DNA from: Ruminococcus sp.
Lineage (GTDB): Bacteria > Bacillota_A > Clostridia > Oscillospirales > Ruminococcaceae
Length of the DNA: 64,000 nt
Assembly (NCBI RefSeq): GCF_024684275.1
Contig: NZ_JAIKXF010000005.1
Location: 1 to 64,000 of the forward strand
Reading direction: 5' to 3'
Below, one piece after another: positions 41,827-49,403 of the stretch. Both the position numbers and the translations under genes were made by a program. The notes under the pieces were generated by a model, which was not told the origin of the DNA, made no database searches, and worked only from the letters and a program-made list of their open reading frames with translations. Position 1 is the first letter of the stretch. The number at the start of each line of letters is the position of its first letter.

Positions 41827-42159
41827 ATGAATAAAGAAGAGATTCTCGCTAAAAGCAGACAGGAAAACAAAAACCGCGATATTGCCGAACTGGAAAACGG
41901 GAAAAGCGCCGCCAAATTTGCAATTATAACTTCTGCGATCTTTTCGGGAGTGCTTTTCATTCTTGAAGCGGTAATAACAGGTCATAACAATAACAGCTTA
42001 TGGGCAATGCTCGCATTTATGAACTGCATGATGTGCGGTTACAAAGCATTCAGGCTGGGCAATAAAAAAATGCGTCCTGCCGCTATATTATGGGGATTTT
42101 GCACGATAATAGTTCTGATACTTGCCATTATTGACTTTACTGAAAAATCTGTTCTATAA
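41827..42159 (+). CDS. DUF6442-like small membrane protein, copy 1
   Basis: 110 residues. The hydrophilic N-terminus MNKEEILAKSRQENKNRD is followed by three hydrophobic helices (FAIITSAIFSGVLFILEAVI, WAMLAFMNCMMCGYKAF, AAILWGFCTIIVLILAII). This layout matches small DUF6442-type proteins found beside XRE repressors. ATG at 41827 follows GGGAGGTAAC. The next gene encodes a paralogue with the same N-terminus. Function unknown. Confidence 0.75.
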   Translation: MNKEEILAKSRQENKNRDIAELENGKSAAKFAIITSAIFSGVLFILEAVITGHNNNSLWAMLAFMNCMMCGYKAFRLGNKKMRPAAILWGFCTIIVLILAIIDFTEKSVL

Positions 42160-42171
42160 TGAGGTGATTTC

Positions 42172-42501
42172 ATGAATAAAGAAGAAATACTCGCTAAAAG
42201 CCGTCAGGAAAACAAAAACCGCGATTACGTCGAGATAGACCGCATGAAAAAAAGCACCTTTTTCGCTCTGATGTGCAGTATAGGCTTTACCTGCCTGTGG
42301 ACTCTGCTTTCGATAATCGCTACGTGGCGTGTGAATTTCGCTGTTATCGCAACGGAGTTCTTTATGATATTCTCAATGCACCTGTATAAAGCAGTTAAAG
42401 GCAAAAAAGCAGTTGACATCTTCTGCGCGGCAAGCTCGGCTTTCACATTTCTCATATTCTTTGCTATAGCCATATGTGAGCTTTTCGGCTTTAAGCCATA
42501 A
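42172..42501 (+). CDS. DUF6442-like small membrane protein, copy 2
   Basis: 109 residues. The first 18 residues are identical to copy 1 (MNKEEILAKSRQENKNRD), while the three helices that follow have diverged (FFALMCSIGFTCLWTLLSII, VNFAVIATEFFMIFSMHLY, SAFTFLIFFAIAICELFGF). GAGGTGATTTC precedes the ATG, 12 bp after the stop of copy 1. Retention of the N-terminus suggests it binds a partner common to both. Confidence 0.75.
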   Translation: MNKEEILAKSRQENKNRDYVEIDRMKKSTFFALMCSIGFTCLWTLLSIIATWRVNFAVIATEFFMIFSMHLYKAVKGKKAVDIFCAASSAFTFLIFFAIAICELFGFKP

Positions 42502-42513
42502 GGCGGTGCATCT

Positions 42514-42726
42514 ATGATAGACGATTCACTTGTACTCCGAAACCGCCTCAAAGAGATACGCAAGGAGCAAAGGCTCTCGCAGGACGAGCTCGCAAAAATG
42601 GTGGGTGTATCCCGTAATACTATCAGCTCCATAGAAACGGGACAGTTCAGTCCTACGGCTAAGCTGGCACTGATACTCTGCATTGCTCTTGATAAGAAGT
42701 TTGAGGATATTTTTTATTTCGACTGA
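42514..42726 (+). CDS. XRE-family repressor
   Basis: 70 residues, a single Cro/CI helix-turn-helix domain: LKEIRKEQRLSQDELAKMVGV, then SRNTISSIETGQFSPTAKLAL and DKKFEDIFYFD. Members of this compact type sit in operons with small membrane proteins. It probably represses its own operon through the CAAGTATACTTG palindromes. Start 12 bp after the previous stop; the ribosome site overlaps the AAGGCGGTG stretch. Confidence 0.92.
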   Translation: MIDDSLVLRNRLKEIRKEQRLSQDELAKMVGVSRNTISSIETGQFSPTAKLALILCIALDKKFEDIFYFD

Positions 42727-42734
42727 TATGAAAA

Positions 42735-42765
42735 AAAGCGCTTCCGAAATGCCCGGAAGCGCTTT
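42735..42765. terminator. Bidirectional terminator between XRE gene and lipoprotein gene
   Basis: AAAGCGCTTCCG at 42735-42746 pairs perfectly with CGGAAGCGCTTT at 42754-42765, with A residues to the left and TGCTTTTTAC to the right. It serves the convergent genes on both sides. Confidence 0.9.
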
Positions 42766-42770
42766 GCTTT

Positions 42771-43886
42771 TTACTTTTTCTTTGCTTCTTCGATAGCCCT
42801 TGAAGCCTCCTCGATAGCCTCCTTTGCCTTAGCGGTGTCTTGCTTCAGCTTTTCCTCAGCCTCTTTGATCTTCGCGTCTATCTCCTTGTACTTATCGGAA
42901 TTCTCAATATCGTCCTTAGCCTTTTCAAATTCAGACTTCATGTCAGAGACAGCCTTTTCATACTCGGCTTTCATCTCTTCCTTAGTCTTTTCAGCTTCGG
43001 CTTTCATTCCTTCCTTTGTCTTTTCAGCATCAGCCTTTGCTTTTTCTACTGCCTCGTCAAACTGAGCCTTTGCCTCGGAAGCCTTTTCCTTTGCCGCGTC
43101 CTCAAACTGCTCCTTTTTGGACTTCTGATCAAGAAGCGGTATTGAATTGCCGTCCTCATCATAGAACACGATATTGTCTATGTACAGGTCGGACTCGTTT
43201 GCTACGCCCCAGCGCATGATAAGGAAGTTTGCATCCTCCATATCCTCGCTCCAGCACTGTCCGCTGTCGGCAAGAAGGAACTTGAATACCGCATGGACGT
43301 TGCCCGAGGTCTCGAAATTATACTCGCCGCCGCTGAACTCCTTGAAGTCGTACCACTTATCCTGAGCAGTTACAGTTCCGCCGCCTCCGCCTATCCAGCC
43401 GGGAGCTCTTACGCCGTCAGCCTCCTCGGTCTTCAAGTGATCTGCTGTAGCCTGTGCATATACATCAAACTCAATGCTGCGAACCTTTGCAGCGCCTTCA
43501 TTTCCCAGAAGCTTTGTAACACTGATACCTATTTTCTGCACCTTGCCGTCAAGCTTTACTGTGTTGTCGTCGGCAAATTTCAGCATCTTGTTGCCCATGA
43601 GCTCTACAACGGAAAGCTCACCCTTTGCGCAGTCATCGTCGTCGCTCTTTGCAAAGGCAAAGTCGAAAATACCGTCATCAAATGTAACTGCGTTGGGGTC
43701 TGATGCGTCTACAGGCTTAGGCGGCTCTGCTTCTGTAGTATCCTCCACTGTAGTCGTCTCTGTGGGAGCTGTAGTCTCTTTATTTTTGTCAGGCTTGCTG
43801 TCGGACTCCTTTTTGTCACCGCAGCCTGCTGCGCAAGCCGCCAGAGCAAAAGCCATAGCGCCTGCGATAAAGCCTTTATAGTTCAT
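42771..43886 (-). CDS. Lipoprotein with beta domain and long coiled-coil tail
   Basis: 371 residues. A lipoprotein signal (AFALAACAAGCGDKK, lipidated cysteine at about 22) is followed by a Thr/Glu/Pro spacer (TAPTETTTVEDTTEAEPPKP), a domain of about 190 residues with the look of a carbohydrate-binding beta sandwich (WYDFKEFSGGEYNFE, VHAVFKFLLADSGQCW, ESDLYIDNIVFYDEDGN), and a 120-residue Glu/Lys/Ala coiled coil with KTKEGMKAEAEKTKEEMKAE repeats. The domain ending LYIDNIVFYDEDG is typical of CBM-like modules. Probably anchored outside the membrane; ligand unknown. Confidence 0.75.
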   Translation of the reverse strand: MNYKGFIAGAMAFALAACAAGCGDKKESDSKPDKNKETTAPTETTTVEDTTEAEPPKPVDASDPNAVTFDDGIFDFAFAKSDDDDCAKGELSVVELMGNKMLKFADDNTVKLDGKVQKIGISVTKLLGNEGAAKVRSIEFDVYAQATADHLKTEEADGVRAPGWIGGGGGTVTAQDKWYDFKEFSGGEYNFETSGNVHAVFKFLLADSGQCWSEDMEDANFLIMRWGVANESDLYIDNIVFYDEDGNSIPLLDQKSKKEQFEDAAKEKASEAKAQFDEAVEKAKADAEKTKEGMKAEAEKTKEEMKAEYEKAVSDMKSEFEKAKDDIENSDKYKEIDAKIKEAEEKLKQDTAKAKEAIEEASRAIEEAKKK

Positions 43887-43943
43887 AATGTCACTCCTTT
43901 ATGTATCTCACGGAGCTTGCGCTCCTTCTTTGTTTACACCAAC

Positions 43944-43972
43944 ATTGTAGCACAAATGGTCATGCAAGTAAA
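43944..43972 (-). promoter_or_regulatory. Promoter of the lipoprotein gene
   Basis: On the minus strand TTTACT (43967-43972) and TACAAT (43944-43949) with a 17-bp spacer. The leader contains the tight hairpin GGAGCGCAAGCTCC near 43912-43925, just before the AAGGAG site. Confidence 0.6.
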
Positions 43973-44030
43973 GTCTTTTCTGTTAATTTTTATGATTTTC
44001 ACATGGTTTTCATATTAAGCAGTCATCGCA

Positions 44031-44062
44031 AAAGGCGAACCCAAATAAACGGATTCGCCTTT
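44031..44062 (-). terminator. Terminator of the pth-mfd operon
   Basis: AAAGGCGAACCC (44031-44042) pairs with GGATTCGCCTTT (44051-44062); on the minus strand the stem is followed by TTTTGC. The same AAAGGCGAA stem type ends genes at 57451 and 60465. Confidence 0.8.
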
Positions 44063-44071
44063 AATTACGCA

Positions 44072-47000
44072 TTATGCATTGACTTCTCGGTTCTGATAGA
44101 TTATCTCAACGGTATCGCGCATCATGTCGAAGGGTCGCACCTTTGGTGATATTTTCACCGAAACATAGGACTTCCCAGCGCCGTTGAAGGCTATCCTGCC
44201 CTTGTATGCCTGCTGGAGCCCCACTATCTGGTCGGGCACAAGATACTCGGTATAGAAGTACATAGCGCCGTTTTTCTGAGATATTTCCGTGATGCCGAGA
44301 TGCGCCGCCTTGTTTCTCAGCAGCGACACGTCGATGAGTCCCACAACTGACTTAGGCGGATCGCCGTAGCGGTCTATGAGCTCGTCTATGAGATCGGACT
44401 TGTCGCTGTCCTCGTTGACAAGCATTATCTTGCGGTACATATCTATACGCTGATTAAGGCTGGGGATATACTTCTCGGGGATATGAGCGTCTATCTGTAT
44501 ATCCACAAGGCACTCAGGCACCTTTTCGGGCTGTATGCCCTTTTCCTCGGCGATAGCCTCCGAAAGGAGCTGTAAATACATATCGTAGCCTACAGCCTCC
44601 ATGTGGCCGTGCTGTCTGCCGCCGAGTATACTTCCTGCTCCTCTTATCTCAAGGTCGCGGAGAGCTATTCGGAAGCCGCTTCCGAACTGGGTGAACTCGC
44701 GCATTGCATTGAGGCGCTTGGTAGCTATCTCCGTCAGCACCTTGTCGCGCTGATAGGTGAAATAGGCATAGCCTCTGCGGTTGGAACGTCCCACACGTCC
44801 GCGGAGCTGATAGAGCTGTGAAAGTCCGAAGCGGTCAGAGTCCTCTATAATAAGGGTATTGACGTTAGGAACGTCGACGCCCGTTTCTATGATAGTGGTG
44901 CAGACAAGGATATCTATCTCATGCTCCACAAGCTGCTCCCATATATCGGACATCTCGTCCTCGCTCATCTGTCCGTGAGCCACAGCGATACGGGCTTCGG
45001 GCAGCATTTCCTGCAAACGTGAAGCACAGCCGCGTATAGTCTCAACGCGGTTGTGGATATAGTAGACCTGTCCGCCGCGGCGAAGCTCCCTGACTATAGC
45101 CTGAGCTATGGTACCCATGTTGTACTCTATGACGTAGGTCTGGACAGGGTATCTGTCCTGAGGGGGCTCCTCTATTACGGACATATCGCGTATGCCGCTC
45201 ATTGCCATATTAAGTGTACGCGGGATAGGCGTTGCGGAGAGCATGAGCACATCAACTCCCGTAAAGCTCTCCTTGAACTTTTCCTTGTGGGCAACGCCGA
45301 AGCGCTGCTCCTCGTCGATTATGGCAAGTCCCAGATCCTTAAAAACTACGGATTTCTGGATTATCTTGTGAGTGCCGATTATAAGGTCGATACGCCCCTG
45401 CTTCAGCTTTTTGATTATCTCCTCCTGCTGCTTTGGCGAGCGATAACGGCTCAGCAGCTCGATATTCACGGGGAAGTGCTCAAAACGGCGGAGCGCAGTC
45501 TGGTAATGCTGATATGCAAGTACCGTTGTAGGCGCAAGGATAGCACACTGCTTGCCGGAGAGTACGCACTTCATGGCAGCTCTCAGTGCGACTTCGGTCT
45601 TTCCGAAGCCAACATCGCCGCAGAGAAGCCGCTCCATAGGTCTTGGGCGCTCCATATCCGCCTTTATTTCGGCTATTGACTGGAGCTGGTCGTCAGTCTC
45701 CACATAGGGAAAGCGCTCCTCAAAATCGCGCTGTATCTCGTCATCGGGATAAAAGGCGAAGCCCACGCTCTTTTCACGCTTTGCATAGAGGGCTATGAGC
45801 TCGTGTGCCATGTCCTTGACAGCGCGTTTTACGTTGCTTCTGGTCTTCTGCCATTCGCCTGAGCTGAGCTTGCTGAGCTTAACTCCGCTGTCATCTCTCG
45901 GACCGATGTATTTTGACACCATATCAAGCTGAGTTACGGGGATATAGAGCTTATCCGTACCTGCATACTGTATGGTGATGTAGTCCTTGGTGACGCCGTC
46001 CATTTCAAGCTTGCGGATACCGATGAATCGTCCGATACCGTGTCCAGAATGTACTATGAGGTCGCCCTCGGAGATGTCCGCAAGTGAACGTATCTCCTCG
46101 GCTTTGTTTTTCTTTTTGCGGCGCTTTTTACGGACTGAATCCATAGAGCGCCCCTGTGTAATGAGAACGGTCTTGTTCTCGGGGTACTCAAAGCCGCCGC
46201 CGAAGCTGCCCGACATGAGGACAACTCTGCCCTCGGAAGGCTCGATGTTATGGTCGGCAAGGTCGCAGGGTATGCCCTTGTCGATGATGTCCTGCTGTAT
46301 GATAGGGAGCGTCTTGTCGCTTCCTGCCGCAAGTATCATACGGTAGCCGCGGCGCTTGTACTCCTCTAAATCTTCTATGAGCTGCTTCATCTCGCCGCTC
46401 CACGGGGCTGTCTGCATTGCCTCGAAGCTGACAAGTCTGCGGAAGTCGATACGCTCGCCGCCCTGCATGAAGCTGCTCATGTAGAGGCAGACACGCTTTT
46501 CGGCGCGGTGCTGTACCTCGGGGAGCTCCAGCACATAGCCGTCCAGTCCCTTGCAGAGCTGACCGTCCTCCATGAGTATCTTTATATCCTCGTTATGGCG
46601 GGCAAGTATGCCTGAGGCGTTGTCCATAATATCGGAATAATCGCTGAAAAGCACTGCGCCGTCGATGTAATCGAATACTGTTGAGGGCTCGCCGTAGACA
46701 AGAGGGTAATACTTGACGCTGTGGGCAAGTATCTCACCTGCTCTCAGCCTGTGAACATCTGCCCCCAGATGCTCGCGGACTGCGTCCATGCGCTTGCCGC
46801 GTACCTTTTTGCAGAGCTCCTCTATCTTGTCCGCAAGCTCCTCGTTGTCGTAGAGCACCTCTCCCGATGGGTATATCTCCACATTTTCAAGGGAGTCCGT
46901 ACGGCGCTGAGTGTCGGTCTCAAATTCGGATATGCTGTCTATCTCGTCGCCCCACAGCTCGATACGGACAGGCTTATCCGCCTGCACAGGGAAGATGTCA

Positions 47001-47539
47001 AGGATAGAGCCGCGTATTGAGAACTGTGAAGCACCCTCTACCTTTTCGCAGCGCTGATAGCCGCACTTTGCAAGAGTTACCGCAAGCTCGGTGAGGTTCA
47101 CCTCCTGTCCCTGTGTAAGCTCGATACCTGCGGCAATGAGTACTCCCACAGGTATAACGGGCTGCATGACAGCCTCAATGCTTGCGCAGATAACGCTGCA
47201 ACGGCTTTTAGCCGCCTTTATGAGGGCGGCTATACGCATATGCTCGTATTCGTGATTGGTACTGTCAACGGGAGTGAATACCAGCTCCTTTGACGGAAAC
47301 AAAACAGCCGCCTCACAGCCTGCCATCATGTTTATGTCGTCGCTGAGCTTTTTCGCCTCTGCTTCTGTACCCGTGACCACAATATCTATCTTTCCCCTGC
47401 CGCTGAGAGCGTATATCAGCTGCGCCCTGTGTATATGGGAAAGACCTGTCACGGAGACAGGTGAGATGTTTTTGTCAACAGCCTCCCGCAGGCTCTTGAA
47501 GCCTGCAAGCTCGCTGAATATTTGTCTGAAAAGTTCCAT
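44072..47539 (-). CDS. mfd: Transcription-repair coupling factor
   Basis: 1155 residues, full length. UvrB-homology region at the N-terminus (GSILDIFPVQADKPVRIELWGDEIDSI in part), CarD-like polymerase-interaction domain (GDLIVHSGHGIGRFIGI), then RecG-like helicase with LLCGDVGFGKTEVALRAAMK, IIDEEQRFGV, LSATPIPRTLNMAM and QLRGRVGRSN, and the C-terminal TRCF domain. It removes stalled RNA polymerase and recruits UvrA. ATG at 47539 follows CGGAGAATCAA; the 24-codon extension upstream overlaps pth and is rejected. Confidence 0.97.
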   Translation of the reverse strand: MELFRQIFSELAGFKSLREAVDKNISPVSVTGLSHIHRAQLIYALSGRGKIDIVVTGTEAEAKKLSDDINMMAGCEAAVLFPSKELVFTPVDSTNHEYEHMRIAALIKAAKSRCSVICASIEAVMQPVIPVGVLIAAGIELTQGQEVNLTELAVTLAKCGYQRCEKVEGASQFSIRGSILDIFPVQADKPVRIELWGDEIDSISEFETDTQRRTDSLENVEIYPSGEVLYDNEELADKIEELCKKVRGKRMDAVREHLGADVHRLRAGEILAHSVKYYPLVYGEPSTVFDYIDGAVLFSDYSDIMDNASGILARHNEDIKILMEDGQLCKGLDGYVLELPEVQHRAEKRVCLYMSSFMQGGERIDFRRLVSFEAMQTAPWSGEMKQLIEDLEEYKRRGYRMILAAGSDKTLPIIQQDIIDKGIPCDLADHNIEPSEGRVVLMSGSFGGGFEYPENKTVLITQGRSMDSVRKKRRKKKNKAEEIRSLADISEGDLIVHSGHGIGRFIGIRKLEMDGVTKDYITIQYAGTDKLYIPVTQLDMVSKYIGPRDDSGVKLSKLSSGEWQKTRSNVKRAVKDMAHELIALYAKREKSVGFAFYPDDEIQRDFEERFPYVETDDQLQSIAEIKADMERPRPMERLLCGDVGFGKTEVALRAAMKCVLSGKQCAILAPTTVLAYQHYQTALRRFEHFPVNIELLSRYRSPKQQEEIIKKLKQGRIDLIIGTHKIIQKSVVFKDLGLAIIDEEQRFGVAHKEKFKESFTGVDVLMLSATPIPRTLNMAMSGIRDMSVIEEPPQDRYPVQTYVIEYNMGTIAQAIVRELRRGGQVYYIHNRVETIRGCASRLQEMLPEARIAVAHGQMSEDEMSDIWEQLVEHEIDILVCTTIIETGVDVPNVNTLIIEDSDRFGLSQLYQLRGRVGRSNRRGYAYFTYQRDKVLTEIATKRLNAMREFTQFGSGFRIALRDLEIRGAGSILGGRQHGHMEAVGYDMYLQLLSEAIAEEKGIQPEKVPECLVDIQIDAHIPEKYIPSLNQRIDMYRKIMLVNEDSDKSDLIDELIDRYGDPPKSVVGLIDVSLLRNKAAHLGITEISQKNGAMYFYTEYLVPDQIVGLQQAYKGRIAFNGAGKSYVSVKISPKVRPFDMMRDTVEIIYQNREVNA

Positions 47540-47550
47540 TTGATTCTCCG

Positions 47551-48177
47551 TTAGGAATTGTACTTGTTCATGGCTTCGTCGGTCTTCTCCTGAACCATGA
47601 GCTTTATGCACTCGCAGGCGTTTTTCGCGGACTCAGTCATTTTCTCAGAGTCTTCCCTGCCGAACTTGCCCAGAACCCACTTTGCAAGGTCATAGTCGGG
47701 GTGGGGCTTCTTGCCGACGCCCATTTTTATGCGCGGAAAGTCGTCCCTGCCTGTGAGGTCACAGATACTGCGGAGTCCGTTGTGTCCGCCGTGACTGCCC
47801 TTGCGGCGTATGCGGAGCTTTCCGCAGTCCAGTGATATATCGTCGCATACCACGATAAGGTGGTCAGCGTCTATCTTGTAGAACTCCAGCGCCTGTACAA
47901 TAGCTTCGCCGCTGTTGTTCATGTAGGTTGTGGGCTTCAGCAGCAGGCAACGCTTACCCTCGATAGTCACCTCGGCGGTCTTGCCCTTGAATTTAAGGCG
48001 GTCTATCTTCTCGCCCAGCTGCTCCGCCAGCATATCCAGCACCATGAAGCCTGCGTTGTGACGGGTGTTCTCATATTCAAGCCCCGGATTGCCAAGACCT
48101 GCTATTACATATTCTATTTTACCTCTTGCCGCATTAGAATTTGTGGAAATCCTGTCGAACACATCAAAAATACTCAT
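47551..48177 (-). CDS. pth: Peptidyl-tRNA hydrolase
   Basis: 208 residues. Family motifs: VIAGLGNPGLEYENTRHNAGFMVLDML with the catalytic histidine, LLLKPTTYMNNSGEAI, VVCDDISLDCGKLRIRRKGSHGGHNGLRSI. It frees tRNA from prematurely released peptidyl-tRNA. An N-terminal extension of about 20 residues (MSIFDVFDRISTNSNAARGK) precedes the usual start of the fold. It lies 11 bp upstream of mfd, the conserved Firmicute order. Confidence 0.95.
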   Translation of the reverse strand: MSIFDVFDRISTNSNAARGKIEYVIAGLGNPGLEYENTRHNAGFMVLDMLAEQLGEKIDRLKFKGKTAEVTIEGKRCLLLKPTTYMNNSGEAIVQALEFYKIDADHLIVVCDDISLDCGKLRIRRKGSHGGHNGLRSICDLTGRDDFPRIKMGVGKKPHPDYDLAKWVLGKFGREDSEKMTESAKNACECIKLMVQEKTDEAMNKYNS

Positions 48178-48213
48178 TTATGTTATCTCCTGATTTATAT
48201 AAATTCATTCAAA

Positions 48214-48322
48214 GTTGAGAATTGAGAGTTGAAAGTTATGGAGTCGCCGTTGGCGACAATATTTAAATAACGTGAGCGAAGCGAACACATTAACTCTCAA
48301 CTCTCCACTCTAAACTCTTAAC
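48214..48322. repeat. Dispersed element of about 110 bp, copy B
   Basis: Same build as the copy at 11081: GTTGAGAATTGAGAGTTGA on the left, core with CGCCGTTGGCGACAATATTT and GTGAGCGAAGCGAACACAT, right end AACTCTCAACTCTCC then CTCTAAACTC. It lies between pth and the PHP phosphatase gene. Confidence 0.75.
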
Positions 48323-48347
48323 TGCTTAAAAATTATAACTCTAAACA

Positions 48348-49112
48348 TTAATCCAGACCGCTCAGTGACTCCACCAGGTCAAGCCCCATAACATCTGCAA
48401 AAGCCCTGCCTAATTTCATTACAGACGAGTCCTTCAGAAACTCGGGGACGTGGGCATCACAGCCGATTATCGCCTTGTTGCCAACTTTCTGCGCAATGCG
48501 GAAAAAGCGCTCTGAGGGATAGTGCTTGTTGTTCATCATGCCAAGCATATTTATCTCAACGGGGATATCCTTATCTTTAAGGAACTGGCAAAGCCGCGTA
48601 TAATGCTCCTCGTAAGCCTCGGCGCTGCCTGTGAAGTCCAGCAGGTCGGGGTGTGCAAGATAACGGTATCTTCCCGAATCCATGCCCTCTATTATACGGT
48701 CAACATACTGCTTGAGAAGTCTCTCGTCGCCTGTAGGTACGCCCATGTACTCACTGTGGTGCTCAGGGTTGTTGAAGTGCTGTCCCATTATCATATAGTC
48801 CAGCGGATAGTCCGCAAGAAGCTTATCCTGCGCCTCTATGAGCTGAGGGATAAACTCCGCCTCAAAGCCGATATATATGCGTATATCGTTGGCGTACTCC
48901 TTTTTCAGTGCGGTCAGCGAGGCAAAATAGCCGTCGACCTCCGCAGGAGTCATTCTTATATGTGAAACATATCCGTCCCCAAACACCCACGGACAGTGGT
49001 CGGCAAAGCCAAGCACCTGAAAGCCGCCCTCAATAGCGCTTTCAACAAATTCTCTGTCTGCGCCCCTTGCGTGTCCGCAGCGCTCGGTATGGGTATGATA
49101 ATTAGCAAGCAT
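48348..49112 (-). CDS. PHP-domain histidinol-phosphatase-like protein
   Basis: 254 residues of the HisJ-type PHP family: ANYHTHTERCGHARG at the N-terminus, GFADHCPW, YIGFEAEFIPQ, and late metal ligands in LAHPDLLDF and IIGCDAHVP. HisJ enzymes dephosphorylate histidinol phosphate, but many PHP proteins outside his operons act on other substrates, and no his gene is nearby. ATG at 49112 follows AAAGGAGAGCTG; the TTG at 49130 lies inside that site and is rejected. Confidence 0.85.
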   Translation of the reverse strand: MLANYHTHTERCGHARGADREFVESAIEGGFQVLGFADHCPWVFGDGYVSHIRMTPAEVDGYFASLTALKKEYANDIRIYIGFEAEFIPQLIEAQDKLLADYPLDYMIMGQHFNNPEHHSEYMGVPTGDERLLKQYVDRIIEGMDSGRYRYLAHPDLLDFTGSAEAYEEHYTRLCQFLKDKDIPVEINMLGMMNNKHYPSERFFRIAQKVGNKAIIGCDAHVPEFLKDSSVMKLGRAFADVMGLDLVESLSGLD

Positions 49113-49136
49113 AAACAGCTCTCCTTTCAAACTATG

Positions 49137-49165
49137 ATTATACCACTTTCCGTGAAAAAATTCAA
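49137..49165 (-). promoter_or_regulatory. Promoter of the PHP phosphatase gene
   Basis: On the minus strand TTGAAT (49160-49165) and TATAAT (49137-49142) with a 17-bp spacer. Divergent from the promoter at 49188. Confidence 0.8.
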
Positions 49166-49187
49166 GTGTAATGCAGGACGGTTTATG

Positions 49188-49216
49188 TTGACATCTTTTC
49201 AGCGGTATATTATAAT
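49188..49216 (+). promoter_or_regulatory. Promoter of the GH26-like gene and ispD
   Basis: TTGACA at 49188-49193 and TATAAT at 49211-49216 with a 17-bp spacer, a full consensus. The leader of about 180 nt consists almost wholly of dispersed element copy C. Confidence 0.82.
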
Positions 49217-49223
49217 TGTTTTA

Positions 49224-49340
49224 GTTGAGAGTTTAGAGTTTAGAGTTGACAGTTGTGGTATCGCCTGCGGCGATATAATTTCAATAATGTGAGCGAAGCG
49301 AACTCATTAACTTTTAACTCTCAACTCTCAACTCTCAACT
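49224..49340. repeat. Dispersed element of about 110 bp, copy C
   Basis: Left end GTTGAGAGTTTAGAGTTTAG, core CGCCTGCGGCGATATAATTT and GTGAGCGAAGCGAACTCATT, right end of tandem AACTCTCAACTCTC heptamers. Oriented as copies A and B. It lies inside the leader of the GH26-like gene, followed by the small hairpin GGACTGCC-AAA-GGCAGTCC at about 49359-49377. Confidence 0.75.
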
Positions 49341-49403
49341 TTACAAAGCATTATGCGGACTGCCAAAGGCAGTCCCTGCAAATAAATACTCGGGAGGGAT
49401 ACA

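Noticed and set aside
41827..42726. Type II toxin-antitoxin system (small proteins plus XRE)
   Set aside because: The partners are three-helix membrane proteins with no toxin fold I recognise; an autoregulated membrane-protein operon explains the layout better.
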